Shown here: positions 38,556 through 45,414 of the stretch, piece by piece
Layout of the letters: each line of letters opens with the position of its first letter
How positions within the stretch are numbered: the first letter of the stretch is position 1
Translations under genes and position numbers: made by a program
Notes under the pieces: generated by a model
Seen by the model: only the letters and a program-made list of their open reading frames with translations
Database searches by the model: none
What the model was told of the DNA's origin: nothing
IMG/VR virus record: IMGVR_UViG_3300022707_003995
Location: 1-45,414 of that record
Length of the DNA stretch: 45,414 bases
Reading direction: 5' to 3' (one strand)
Source: a virus

Positions 38556-38630
38556 ATGGCAGTAGTATTACCAAAATTTGCAGATGAAGAAAGGGTAAAA
38601 GAAGACATTTTGAAAGATCTTGAAAATTAG
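38556..38630 (+). CDS. Micropeptide
   Basis: A 24-residue frame (starts MAVVLPKFADEERVKEDILK) 8 nt after the fibre stop. Short but with protein-like composition. Low certainty. Confidence 0.35.
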   Translation: MAVVLPKFADEERVKEDILKDLEN

Positions 38631-38643
38631 GTAATGAGAGTAA

Positions 38644-38868
38644 TTAAACCAACGAATTAAAACTAACTACGATTCCATATGTGGGAGTGCATGTAACATC
38701 ATATATTTCCATACGGTATTTTCTCTCTATATCTCTCATGATAGACCATGATAATACTTGCTGATTTGTAATAACTCTAAAGACATTTCCCTCAAACATT
38801 ACTCGCCAGTGTTGTCTATTAGCTAGAATATATTTTACCATTAATTCTGAATTTTCACTTAATTGCAT
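38644..38868 (-). CDS. Small minus-strand protein
   Basis: A 74-residue protein fills the 377-bp gap between fibre and portal genes on the opposite strand. Contains a VMFEGNVFRVITNQQ-type strand pair and a basic helix (MRDIERKYRMEIY). A TTTAAA box about 25-30 nt before its ATG lies back-to-back with the portal promoter. Probably an early or regulatory gene. Not recognised. Confidence 0.6.
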   Translation of the reverse strand: MQLSENSELMVKYILANRQHWRVMFEGNVFRVITNQQVLSWSIMRDIERKYRMEIYDVTCTPTYGIVVSFNSLV

Positions 38869-38924
38869 ACATGTATGGGTCTTGTTTAGAATTTAAATAT
38901 TAAAGAATTATTTATAAAATAAAG

Positions 38925-40724
38925 TTGAAAACAAAAAAACAGACGATAAATACTAGTGGCTCACTTAAAGAGGATATAGAAGCACTAAAACAGCCACGCT
39001 TAGACTTTTATTCGTTAGAAAAGAAAGATGACTTTGATTTCTTTCCATCTCTTGAGAACTCTAGTCTTGGAACTAAAGAAGGTAAACTCATTGCACAACT
39101 AAAAAACGGTAGTTATATGGCTCAAATGGCTCCAATTGAATATGAAGCAGAAGTTATTGGAACAAAACACAAGAAACTAAAATCAGCTAAACCTGCATCA
39201 GATGAATATACTGCATCTAGAGACTCTTGGGAGCAGCTAGATGCCGAAGCTATGGTGGAACTACAAAAAACTACTACAGCCCGAAGTAGATTACAAATAA
39301 TTATGGAGCAATTCAAAGCTCCAAATATTCCAGTCAGACCGCGATATTATCATAATCCATATCAATACTTTGATCATATTTTATTTTCAGATCAATACGT
39401 AAACGGATTTGCTGGAACTGCAATAGATACTTTTGCAGATTTTATTATGCCAAAAGGACTTAAACCCATACTGAAATTACGTCATCCAGAAGAACACGGA
39501 GACAAAGAAGCACAACAAAAACTACTCAAAGCCAACCAAGAGATTATTTCAAAACTAGAGGCAGTAGATAACTGGTATTCAGATTTATCCGTACATGAGA
39601 ATGACCCATTTATGGATATTCCATTACAGCAAAAATGGAAAGCACAAATTATTAACATGCTAACATTTGGACGAGATGCAATGGTGTTTGAAAATTGGAA
39701 ACACCTAGATCCTGTTACTATAGAAAATGACGAATACAGAGGATTACCAAATGTTACAAAACTTTTGCAACCTATTGATATGGGAATGATTGAGATTGAT
39801 GATTACACTTGGAAATTAGGTGGAATCTATGTACATAACGATAGATCATTTTTCCCAGCTAGTCAAATGTTATACATGGTAAATCAGTATCAGAGTCCGT
39901 TAATTGGCTCAATGCACTATGGTTATTCGAAAATACAGCGAGCTCTTGATCCAGGTAGATTACTACGAAGAATTTTTGCTAAAAATTATCAGCAATACAT
40001 CCGTTCATCTTATGCTGGTATGGGCATGTTTACATTTGATAGTACAGGGTATGATGAGGACATAAGAAAGAAACTACGTACTGCAATTAAAAATTCTTGG
40101 GTTGCTGGAGAAATTGGAGTAATTGATTATGCCAACATTAAAGATTTAGAATTTCATCAATTCAACATTAATACAAACCTTGGAGATTTACAATCTTTAC
40201 AAGAACAATTAATCAAAGTAATTATCGGAGTTATGGGAATTCCACAATCTCTAATATTTGATGAAGCAGCAGCAACTCGAGCTACACTGGTAGGTAGAAT
40301 AGTATCATTTCTTAATAATCAAATAACTACATCACGAGAACAAATAACAGCACAAATATCTCAGCAATGGTATAATAGAATATTTAGAACTATCTATGCT
40401 GGCAATGGTAACAAAGATATTTTAGAAAAATTTTACATTGACTGCCAATTCGAAGAACAAGAATTAGAAACCAAACTTGAAAAAATAGGTAGACTAATAC
40501 AAGAAGAACAACTCGCCCCAACTACTCTAGAGTATAAAGGTGAACAACTAAACGATGATGATTATTTGGAACATGTTGATATGGACAAATTAAAGCAACA
40601 AGAAAAAGAAAAAGCAATGGGTCAGCAAAGTAAAAACATGTTTGGTAATAAAGGACCAAGTAATCAATTTTCAGTTACAGATTCTAGCACTGGTCAAAAT
40701 ATCAAAGTCTCAAAGGATGAATAA
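38925..40724 (+). CDS. Portal protein
   Basis: This 599-residue protein starts at TTG. The sequence shows a portal core: a helix-rich N-terminal clip, a YGYSKIQRALDPGRLLRRIF region, GVMGIPQSLIFDEAAATRAT as the crown/stem junction typical of portals, and a Gln/Glu-rich C-terminal tail. It forms the dodecameric ring for DNA entry. It lies between the fibre cluster and the minor head gene, with overlap (TAATG) to the latter. TTTAAATATTAAAG and TTATAAAATAAAG upstream give the promoter. Confidence 0.75.
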   Translation: MKTKKQTINTSGSLKEDIEALKQPRLDFYSLEKKDDFDFFPSLENSSLGTKEGKLIAQLKNGSYMAQMAPIEYEAEVIGTKHKKLKSAKPASDEYTASRDSWEQLDAEAMVELQKTTTARSRLQIIMEQFKAPNIPVRPRYYHNPYQYFDHILFSDQYVNGFAGTAIDTFADFIMPKGLKPILKLRHPEEHGDKEAQQKLLKANQEIISKLEAVDNWYSDLSVHENDPFMDIPLQQKWKAQIINMLTFGRDAMVFENWKHLDPVTIENDEYRGLPNVTKLLQPIDMGMIEIDDYTWKLGGIYVHNDRSFFPASQMLYMVNQYQSPLIGSMHYGYSKIQRALDPGRLLRRIFAKNYQQYIRSSYAGMGMFTFDSTGYDEDIRKKLRTAIKNSWVAGEIGVIDYANIKDLEFHQFNINTNLGDLQSLQEQLIKVIIGVMGIPQSLIFDEAAATRATLVGRIVSFLNNQITTSREQITAQISQQWYNRIFRTIYAGNGNKDILEKFYIDCQFEEQELETKLEKIGRLIQEEQLAPTTLEYKGEQLNDDDYLEHVDMDKLKQQEKEKAMGQQSKNMFGNKGPSNQFSVTDSSTGQNIKVSKDE

Positions 40725-41431
40725 TGCGGCCTAAACTTGTAGTACAAACAACTCCTGATAAAATAGTACAAGGTCAAATGATTGCAGTACAGGCTTACAT
40801 TTTTGATCCTACTACTGGATTACCAATTATTTATAATAGAATTTACATGCAAATAATAGACAAAAAAGGAGTTGAAGTATGGCCTCTATCTACAATAGCT
40901 GAAAACACAGATAGAATGAACAAACTAATTTCTACAGCTCAGTTAGAAGATGGAATGTATCAATTGCGAGTTAGTACGTCAAAACAATTATCTCCAATGG
41001 CTTATTCATTTTTTGAAGTAGAAAAGAAACCAATAGGGTTAGAATTCTTACCATTAATTCCAGCTATCCTACTAGGGTATAAGACTGATAGAAAAAGCTC
41101 CAAAGTGGACTCTCCAATATTGGAACCTGAACCTACACTGATTAAAATTGTAAGACTGTTCTATCAAACTGAGTTGGATGGTAGAGTATGCCCTATTTGT
41201 ATAGGTCATAGAGAGGTTAGTTTTGCTAAGGGCGGGTGGGATCCACATGACGTTAACATTACAGTTATTGGTCCAGAAGAATTAGGAGGAGATACTCATT
41301 TTGGATGTCGATGTCACTACGATATTACAACAGACTTTGCCTTACATGCACAATTAATGGCAGAACTATATGAAGTCCATCAAGTATATGAGGCAACCCA
41401 AATAGCTATACAATATTGGAGTAAAAAATAA
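40724..41431 (+). CDS. Minor head protein with Ig-like arm and F/gp7-like zinc end
   Basis: This 235-residue protein has an N-terminal Ig-like domain (about 5-105: TTPDKIVQGQMIAVQAYIFD to YQLRVSTS). A short linker follows. The C-terminal part has DGRVCPICIGHREV and THFGCRCHYDI, the end of the SPP1 gp7/Mu F minor head family, where the Cys/His set binds metal. These proteins enter the procapsid with the portal. The Ig arm resembles archaeal exoprotein domains. Coupled to the portal and protease genes by overlaps. Confidence 0.75.
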   Translation: MRPKLVVQTTPDKIVQGQMIAVQAYIFDPTTGLPIIYNRIYMQIIDKKGVEVWPLSTIAENTDRMNKLISTAQLEDGMYQLRVSTSKQLSPMAYSFFEVEKKPIGLEFLPLIPAILLGYKTDRKSSKVDSPILEPEPTLIKIVRLFYQTELDGRVCPICIGHREVSFAKGGWDPHDVNITVIGPEELGGDTHFGCRCHYDITTDFALHAQLMAELYEVHQVYEATQIAIQYWSKK

Positions 41432-42414
41432 TGTGGTCATGTAAAATAGCTCAACATACAATCGAAAATAAAATTACACATTTCCATGGTTCTATAGAAA
41501 CTAAACCAATAATTCTAAATCGTTACAAAGGTAAAGAAGGAACTTTTCTGAAAAAATTTCTAATTGGTGAGGAATTTAATATGAATAGATGGCGTGTAAC
41601 ATGGGATGCCATAAAGCAAGATGTAGAAACTTTTCTAGGAAAGCCTCTTGTATTAACACCAGAGAAAGATCATCCTTCTGTTAAAGTTCAAGAAGATTTT
41701 AGAGTAGGTGATATTATTGATGTAGGACTAGATGAACTAAAACGTACAGCTTGGCAAGTATCTCACATTACAAAAAAAGAAATCATACCACTAATTAGAA
41801 GTGAGGAACTAAAGTTTGGTTCTCCAACGGTTTTACCATTCTCTAAAGCAACTACAGAAAGAGTTCACTTGGGAGATGGTAGAATAGAAATTACACTTCA
41901 TAGATTTAGAGGAGCTCAAGATGCAATAGTAGGAAACCCAGCATATGGAAAAGAAGTAGACTTTATTCCTGCTATTTGTGATGGAACAGGTGAAGGATGT
42001 GCATTAAAATTGATGGAAGTATCCGCTGCTGTAAATTCTGATAACATAGATCAGATAACTATTGTGCCATTTGTCAAACAATCACTAAAGAAACATTTCA
42101 AGGCTGATACAATTAGTGATATTGTAGGTTACATTAAAGAAGCTGATGTATCTACCTTGAAGGATTGTGTATCTAGAAAAATCAAAATTATCTCAAATGA
42201 AGATCCTAGAATGGATAATGAACAAATAGTAGCAATAGCCTACTCACATTGTAGAAAACACAAAGAAGGTCAAATTATAGACATGATAGCAGAAGATATT
42301 GGTGATACAATATTCTCAATTAAAGATAAAATTCAGGAAGAGATTTCACTACAACACGAAATACTGCATAAAATTAATACGACAAAGTCTAAATTAAAGC
42401 AACTTGCATCATAA
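41431..42414 (+). CDS. Prohead maturation protease with C-terminal tail
   Basis: This 327-residue protein has a protease-like domain at residues 1-195: WRVTWDAIKQDVETFLGKPL, then KDHPSVK (candidate His81) and FGSPTVLPFS (candidate Ser131). It ends at a motif AAVNSDNIDQITIVPFV (199-215) that is nearly the same as residues 118-134 of the capsid protein. The C-terminal part has CVSRKIKIISNEDPRMDNEQ and IAYSHCRKH, a small domain often attached to phage head proteins, then a coiled coil. I propose self-cleavage at the shared motif frees the coiled tail. Confidence 0.7.
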   Translation: MWSCKIAQHTIENKITHFHGSIETKPIILNRYKGKEGTFLKKFLIGEEFNMNRWRVTWDAIKQDVETFLGKPLVLTPEKDHPSVKVQEDFRVGDIIDVGLDELKRTAWQVSHITKKEIIPLIRSEELKFGSPTVLPFSKATTERVHLGDGRIEITLHRFRGAQDAIVGNPAYGKEVDFIPAICDGTGEGCALKLMEVSAAVNSDNIDQITIVPFVKQSLKKHFKADTISDIVGYIKEADVSTLKDCVSRKIKIISNEDPRMDNEQIVAIAYSHCRKHKEGQIIDMIAEDIGDTIFSIKDKIQEEISLQHEILHKINTTKSKLKQLAS

Positions 42415-42416
42415 TC

Positions 42417-42746
42417 ATGTCAACACAAGAGACTATTAATCCTCCAGATGATGATATTATCGTAATTAATTCAGGAGGAAATAAAGTAAATATAACAAAA
42501 ATAAATGATGGATCATCTACAGTACCACATACAGAAAAACCAAAAGTGAAAAAACAACCTTCGAAAAAGTCACCTAAACTCGCAAAAGACAAACCAAAAG
42601 AACTCCATGCCATAGGCAAATTCTACGCAGGAATAGCAGAGTTAAAGGTAGAGAAAAGCAATTTAGAACTAAATAGAACTCAGAGAATTATTTTTGAGGA
42701 AAAGGGAATTAAATATGAATACATTAGAAATAAGAATCCATACTAA
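42417..42746 (+). CDS. Hypothetical head-cluster protein
   Basis: A 109-residue protein: acidic start (INPPDDDIIVINSGG), a Lys/Pro/Ser-rich disordered middle and an amphipathic end that may fold (IGKFYAGIAELKVEK). It lies between protease and scaffold. Could be a scaffold helper. Not recognised. Confidence 0.55.
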   Translation: MSTQETINPPDDDIIVINSGGNKVNITKINDGSSTVPHTEKPKVKKQPSKKSPKLAKDKPKELHAIGKFYAGIAELKVEKSNLELNRTQRIIFEEKGIKYEYIRNKNPY

Positions 42747-42898
42747 CTTTTTAAATCTAATCTAACCAAGTCTCGCAAATAGTCTGATTCACTAGAATAT
42801 CCTACCTTACGCCATTTCTTACTTAGGCGTGTTTTCATTGGTTTTGTTATGTATGTCTGTATGGATTCCGTTAATTTAGATTTCTTCATTTTACTCAT
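42743..42898 (-). CDS. RHH-type regulator on the minus strand
   Basis: This 51-residue protein has SIQTYITKPMKTRLSKKWRK and SSESDYLRDLVRLDLKS, the strand-helix-helix of archaeal RHH proteins. I choose the ATG at 42898 because a TTTAAA box is centred about 27 nt upstream on that strand, giving a leaderless mRNA. A longer frame to 42961 would cross that box. It is divergent to the scaffold gene and could repress the late head genes. Confidence 0.7.
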   Translation of the reverse strand: MSKMKKSKLTESIQTYITKPMKTRLSKKWRKVGYSSESDYLRDLVRLDLKS

Positions 42899-42920
42899 AA
42901 AGTGATTTACATTATCTATG

Positions 42921-42945
42921 AATTTAAAACATGTTATTATATACA
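42921..42945. promoter_or_regulatory. Divergent promoter for the RHH and scaffold genes
   Basis: TTTAAA (42923-42928) serves the minus-strand RHH gene at 42898. TTATTATATAC (42934-42944) lies about 28 nt before the scaffold ATG at 42968. Both distances fit archaeal TATA boxes of leaderless transcripts. Confidence 0.6.
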
Positions 42946-42967
42946 ATTTCACCATTTGCACTATTAC

Positions 42968-43693
42968 ATGTCAACTCTAGAAGAACTCCATTCTAAGGTA
43001 GAAGAACTCACTGCTCAAGTAGACGAGAAAAAAGATGAAGTTAAAGATAAAGATGCAAAGCATAAAGCCGAAATGGACGAAAAAGAGAAAGAACACAAAT
43101 CTGCCATGGATGAGAAAGAGCATGAAGAGAAAGAAGCCATGGATAAAGAAAACGAAAAACATGAATCTTCCTACAAATCTGTATATTCTAAAATGAAATC
43201 CGCTATGGAAGAAGAGACAGACGAGAAAAAGAAAGAAGGAATGAAAGCAGCTCTTAAAGCCATGGAAGAAGAGCATAAAAAAGCAGATATGAATAATCCT
43301 AAAGAATATGAAAGAAAAGGTAAATCTGCAGAAGACGAGAAAAAAGAGAGAGAACATGAAGCACAAATTACTTACTTAACAGCACAAATTATTACACCTA
43401 AAATTAATCAATTAGAAATATTATACAAAGCCTCTAAAACACCAGAAGCCAAAATAAAAGAATACAAAGCACTATGGGAGAAATCAACTGGTTTACAATT
43501 AGACGCTGAAATCGAGAAAATTTCAGGAATACTCGGAAGTACACTAGATACTATATATGAAGCTCAAAATTCAGCATTTGGATTTAGTACCACAAGTTCA
43601 CTAAAGAAAAACCATCAATTTGATGCATCTAAATTTTCTACTAAAATTGATAAAATGTCAGACTCACAATTATTTAATACGGGGATTAACTAG
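42968..43693 (+). CDS. Capsid scaffold protein
   Basis: This 241-residue protein has residues 1-130 made of Lys/Glu/Asp/His-rich coiled coil with repeated K-E-H and M-D-E-K units. A second helical part and a C-terminal segment NHQFDASKFSTKIDK follow. Long coiled coils just before the decoration and capsid genes are typical scaffold proteins. QFDAS also occurs in the capsid protein N-terminal region (residues 100-104). The ATG at 42968 is preferred over an upstream start because of the TATA position. Confidence 0.75.
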   Translation: MSTLEELHSKVEELTAQVDEKKDEVKDKDAKHKAEMDEKEKEHKSAMDEKEHEEKEAMDKENEKHESSYKSVYSKMKSAMEEETDEKKKEGMKAALKAMEEEHKKADMNNPKEYERKGKSAEDEKKEREHEAQITYLTAQIITPKINQLEILYKASKTPEAKIKEYKALWEKSTGLQLDAEIEKISGILGSTLDTIYEAQNSAFGFSTTSSLKKNHQFDASKFSTKIDKMSDSQLFNTGIN

Positions 43694-44161
43694 ATGCCGG
43701 TAGCACTTACAGATAATTCAGTTAGATTCCCAACTGGATTCGCTCCTTGGTACGTCTATAAAGTAACTCTAGTAGCATCCCCAAATGCTTTTGAATACGG
43801 AGATATTCTTTTAGCAGATGTTTCTGGTACTTTTGATTTAGATAATTCAGCAGGTCCATTAGATCTTGATTTATCAGGTGGTTATGCATTTGCATTAGAG
43901 CCATTTGTAACAGGAATGACCGAAGTTCAAGTAGCAGTACCAGGTTCTGTATTTCCAGCAATTGCTGAAGCAAACTTACAACCTGAATCCCTTGTTGTTG
44001 TGAGTTCTACAGCAGGTGCACAAACTATTGCTCAAGGAGTGATAGCCGATATTCCACTAGGTACAATTTTAGGAAGATTTAGAAATCATCACTTTAATAA
44101 TGAAATTCTTAGATTACCAGCAGTAAATGACATTATCAATGTATTAACGGGGATTATCTAA
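43694..44161 (+). CDS. Head decoration protein
   Basis: This 155-residue beta-rich protein, low in charge, starts directly after the scaffold stop and overlaps the capsid ATG (TAATG). YVYKVTLVASPNAFEYGDIL and IADIPLGTILGRF are like the outer-capsid cement proteins placed just before the capsid gene in many tailed phages. Likely trimeric and on the capsid exterior. Confidence 0.65.
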   Translation: MPVALTDNSVRFPTGFAPWYVYKVTLVASPNAFEYGDILLADVSGTFDLDNSAGPLDLDLSGGYAFALEPFVTGMTEVQVAVPGSVFPAIAEANLQPESLVVVSSTAGAQTIAQGVIADIPLGTILGRFRNHHFNNEILRLPAVNDIINVLTGII

Positions 44162-45414
44162 TGCAAACTTTAACCTTTTTCCCTAAATCTGAAGTAGCCT
44201 ACTCTGGTAGTGCCTTGGATATTAACAATATTGGTATGCAGTCAGAATGGGTAGCATCCTTTAAGAGAATTGAAAAAAGTAGCAAAGTCTTTTCAGCAAT
44301 GAAAAAAGGTGAAGAGACTGCAAACCTCGAAGAACTAAACGCATTACTTAATCCTAGAGTAGGATACCAAATCGATGAGGTTCGAGAAGAACTCTCTGCA
44401 ATGAAGAGAATTGAAACCAAAATGGATGAACTTCGAAAACGTTCTCATGGTAGAATGCAATTTGATGCATCTGTCTCAGGTGAGATGCAATCACTACAGG
44501 GTCAGTATGATGCTGTAGCAAATTCAGATAACATAGATCAAGTCACTATTGTACAATTTGTAAATGAAATTGTAGGTAAACTAGAACAAGCCTCATACAT
44601 TGCAACTGCATTCAAACATATCGCACTAGATAGACTAAGAGGAAAAATCCCTGAAGCTGGATGGCCTGCTGTAAATGTTCAAGTATCTAGATTATCTGAG
44701 CCAGAAATTCAAAACACAGAATTCGGTCAGATTGAATTCAGGATATTTAGAAATGATATTCCAATTTACATTTCTAGAGAAGATCGGATGGAGGCAACTA
44801 TTGATCCATTCGCAGTATCAATAGCCCAAGGAAGAGAGCAACTATTCAGAGCAAGAGAATTTTTAGCACTCAAAGCATTATCAACTCTTGTTTACGCAGG
44901 AGATGGTACATACGGAGAACTTCCAGACTTTACAGCAACTGGTACAGAAGGAGTTCCTCACGCTACTAATGATGGTCCTAGAGCCTTGGTTAATGTCGTA
45001 TTATCTCACTATAATCTCTGGTTTAACAATATCAAGTATTTCATCTGGAACCCACTAGATTACAGAGATTACTTGAGCAATTGGTTCTCCTTTGCATATG
45101 CAAAACAGGAAGCACCAAAAGGCTATGGAGTAGTTCCAATGAGAGGCCTTGAGGAATGGGGATGTGTAGCTATCATATCGCCCTATGTTCCAGCAGGATT
45201 CGTTTATGCTCTTACTACAGAGGGAGCCTATGAATTAGATGGCCCTTATATTGTGGATTCAGAATATGATGCAAAGAAATTTGCAGATTTCAATATCGTG
45301 CATGACTTTATCGGGTTTGTGATTCAACATCCAGAAAGATTCGGTGAAAAGTTGCAGATAACCACTTCACCAAGTGGTACAGAAATCACTACTCTCACTC
45401 AGATAGTTGACCTA
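44161..45414 (+). CDS. Major capsid protein (HK97 fold), N-terminal 418 residues
   Basis: The 435-residue product continues at 1-198 across the circular junction. Residues 1-115 are helical and charged, a delta-like scaffold domain (EVREELSAMKRIETKMDELR). Residues 118-134 (AVANSDNIDQVTIVQFV) match the protease motif and should mark the cleavage zone. From about 135 on the sequence looks like the HK97 shell: AFKHIALDRLRGKIPEAGWP (N-arm/E-loop zone), IYISREDRMEATIDPFAVSI (spine helix zone), ALSTLVYAGDGTYGEL and WFNNIKYFIWNPLDYRDYL. The mature form would be about 310 residues. Confidence 0.85.
   Translation, partial: MQTLTFFPKSEVAYSGSALDINNIGMQSEWVASFKRIEKSSKVFSAMKKGEETANLEELNALLNPRVGYQIDEVREELSAMKRIETKMDELRKRSHGRMQFDASVSGEMQSLQGQYDAVANSDNIDQVTIVQFVNEIVGKLEQASYIATAFKHIALDRLRGKIPEAGWPAVNVQVSRLSEPEIQNTEFGQIEFRIFRNDIPIYISREDRMEATIDPFAVSIAQGREQLFRAREFLALKALSTLVYAGDGTYGELPDFTATGTEGVPHATNDGPRALVNVVLSHYNLWFNNIKYFIWNPLDYRDYLSNWFSFAYAKQEAPKGYGVVPMRGLEEWGCVAIISPYVPAGFVYALTTEGAYELDGPYIVDSEYDAKKFADFNIVHDFIGFVIQHPERFGEKLQITTSPSGTEITTLTQIVDL
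45271..45414. repeat. Direct terminal repeat, right copy
   Basis: Identical to 1-144. It shows that the true genome length is 45,270 bp and that the window opens inside the capsid gene. Confidence 0.97.

Noticed and set aside
42899-42961. N-terminal extension of the minus-strand RHH protein
   Set aside because: The extra 21 residues are hydrophobic and unlike RHH starts and would cover the TATA boxes of both divergent genes.
1-45414. Integrase, transposase, reverse transcriptase or diversity-generating element
   Set aside because: No catalytic motifs or template/variable repeats of these types were seen in any frame.

Overview
The window is one complete viral genome, not a piece of a chromosome. 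Its first 144 bases are repeated exactly as its last 144, and the major capsid gene runs off the right end and finishes at the left end, so the unique molecule is a 45,270-bp circle or a circularly permuted linear genome. It is strongly AT-rich. Many transcription units have a TATA box about 25-30 nt before a start codon, as expected for leaderless archaeal mRNAs, while genes inside operons have Shine-Dalgarno (SD) sites. The secreted Ig-like proteins, the small zinc proteins with a C-x-G-I-C start and the ribbon-helix-helix (RHH) proteins resemble those of Nitrososphaerota (Thaumarchaeota). I infer a tailed virus (Caudoviricetes, HK97 type) of an ammonia-oxidising or related thaumarchaeon. 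The host assignment rests on recognised family resemblance, not on a search.

Layout. The virion block runs from about 31 kb through the junction to 11 kb: small-terminase candidate, large terminase in two pieces, a fibre/beta-propeller cluster, portal, minor head protein, prohead protease, scaffold, decoration protein, major capsid protein, then connectors, tail terminator, tail tube, a very short tape-measure candidate, baseplate hub and a 776-residue fibre. From 11 to 20 kb lie a winged-helix regulator, four host-like secreted proteins, small proteins, a Ser-Ala repeat protein and a membrane-protein cluster that may include lysis functions. From 21 to 31 kb lies a dense operon-like DNA-metabolism and regulation region: a structured-RNA candidate, a pentapeptide-repeat protein, a SWIM-finger protein, an RPA-like single-strand binding protein, a Hjc-like resolvase fused to an HNH nuclease, an adenine/cytosine-N methyltransferase with an HNH gene nested in it, a Vsr-like nuclease, and many zinc and RHH microproteins. 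No polymerase, helicase, primase or integrase is recognisable, so replication must rely on the host.

Most notable: (1) the capsid protein and the prohead protease share a 17-residue motif where a maturation cleavage would fall; (2) an HNH gene is nested out of frame inside a methyltransferase whose own frame stays open; (3) the large terminase is split by two zinc-protein genes, and the nuclease piece needs a -1 shift at a T5 run to include its catalytic Asp; (4) two genes can only start at CTG and one apparently at ATA, each after a good SD; (5) a CTTAATTATTGARA promoter element recurs before virion operons; (6) a 124-nt multi-hairpin RNA precedes the replication operon.
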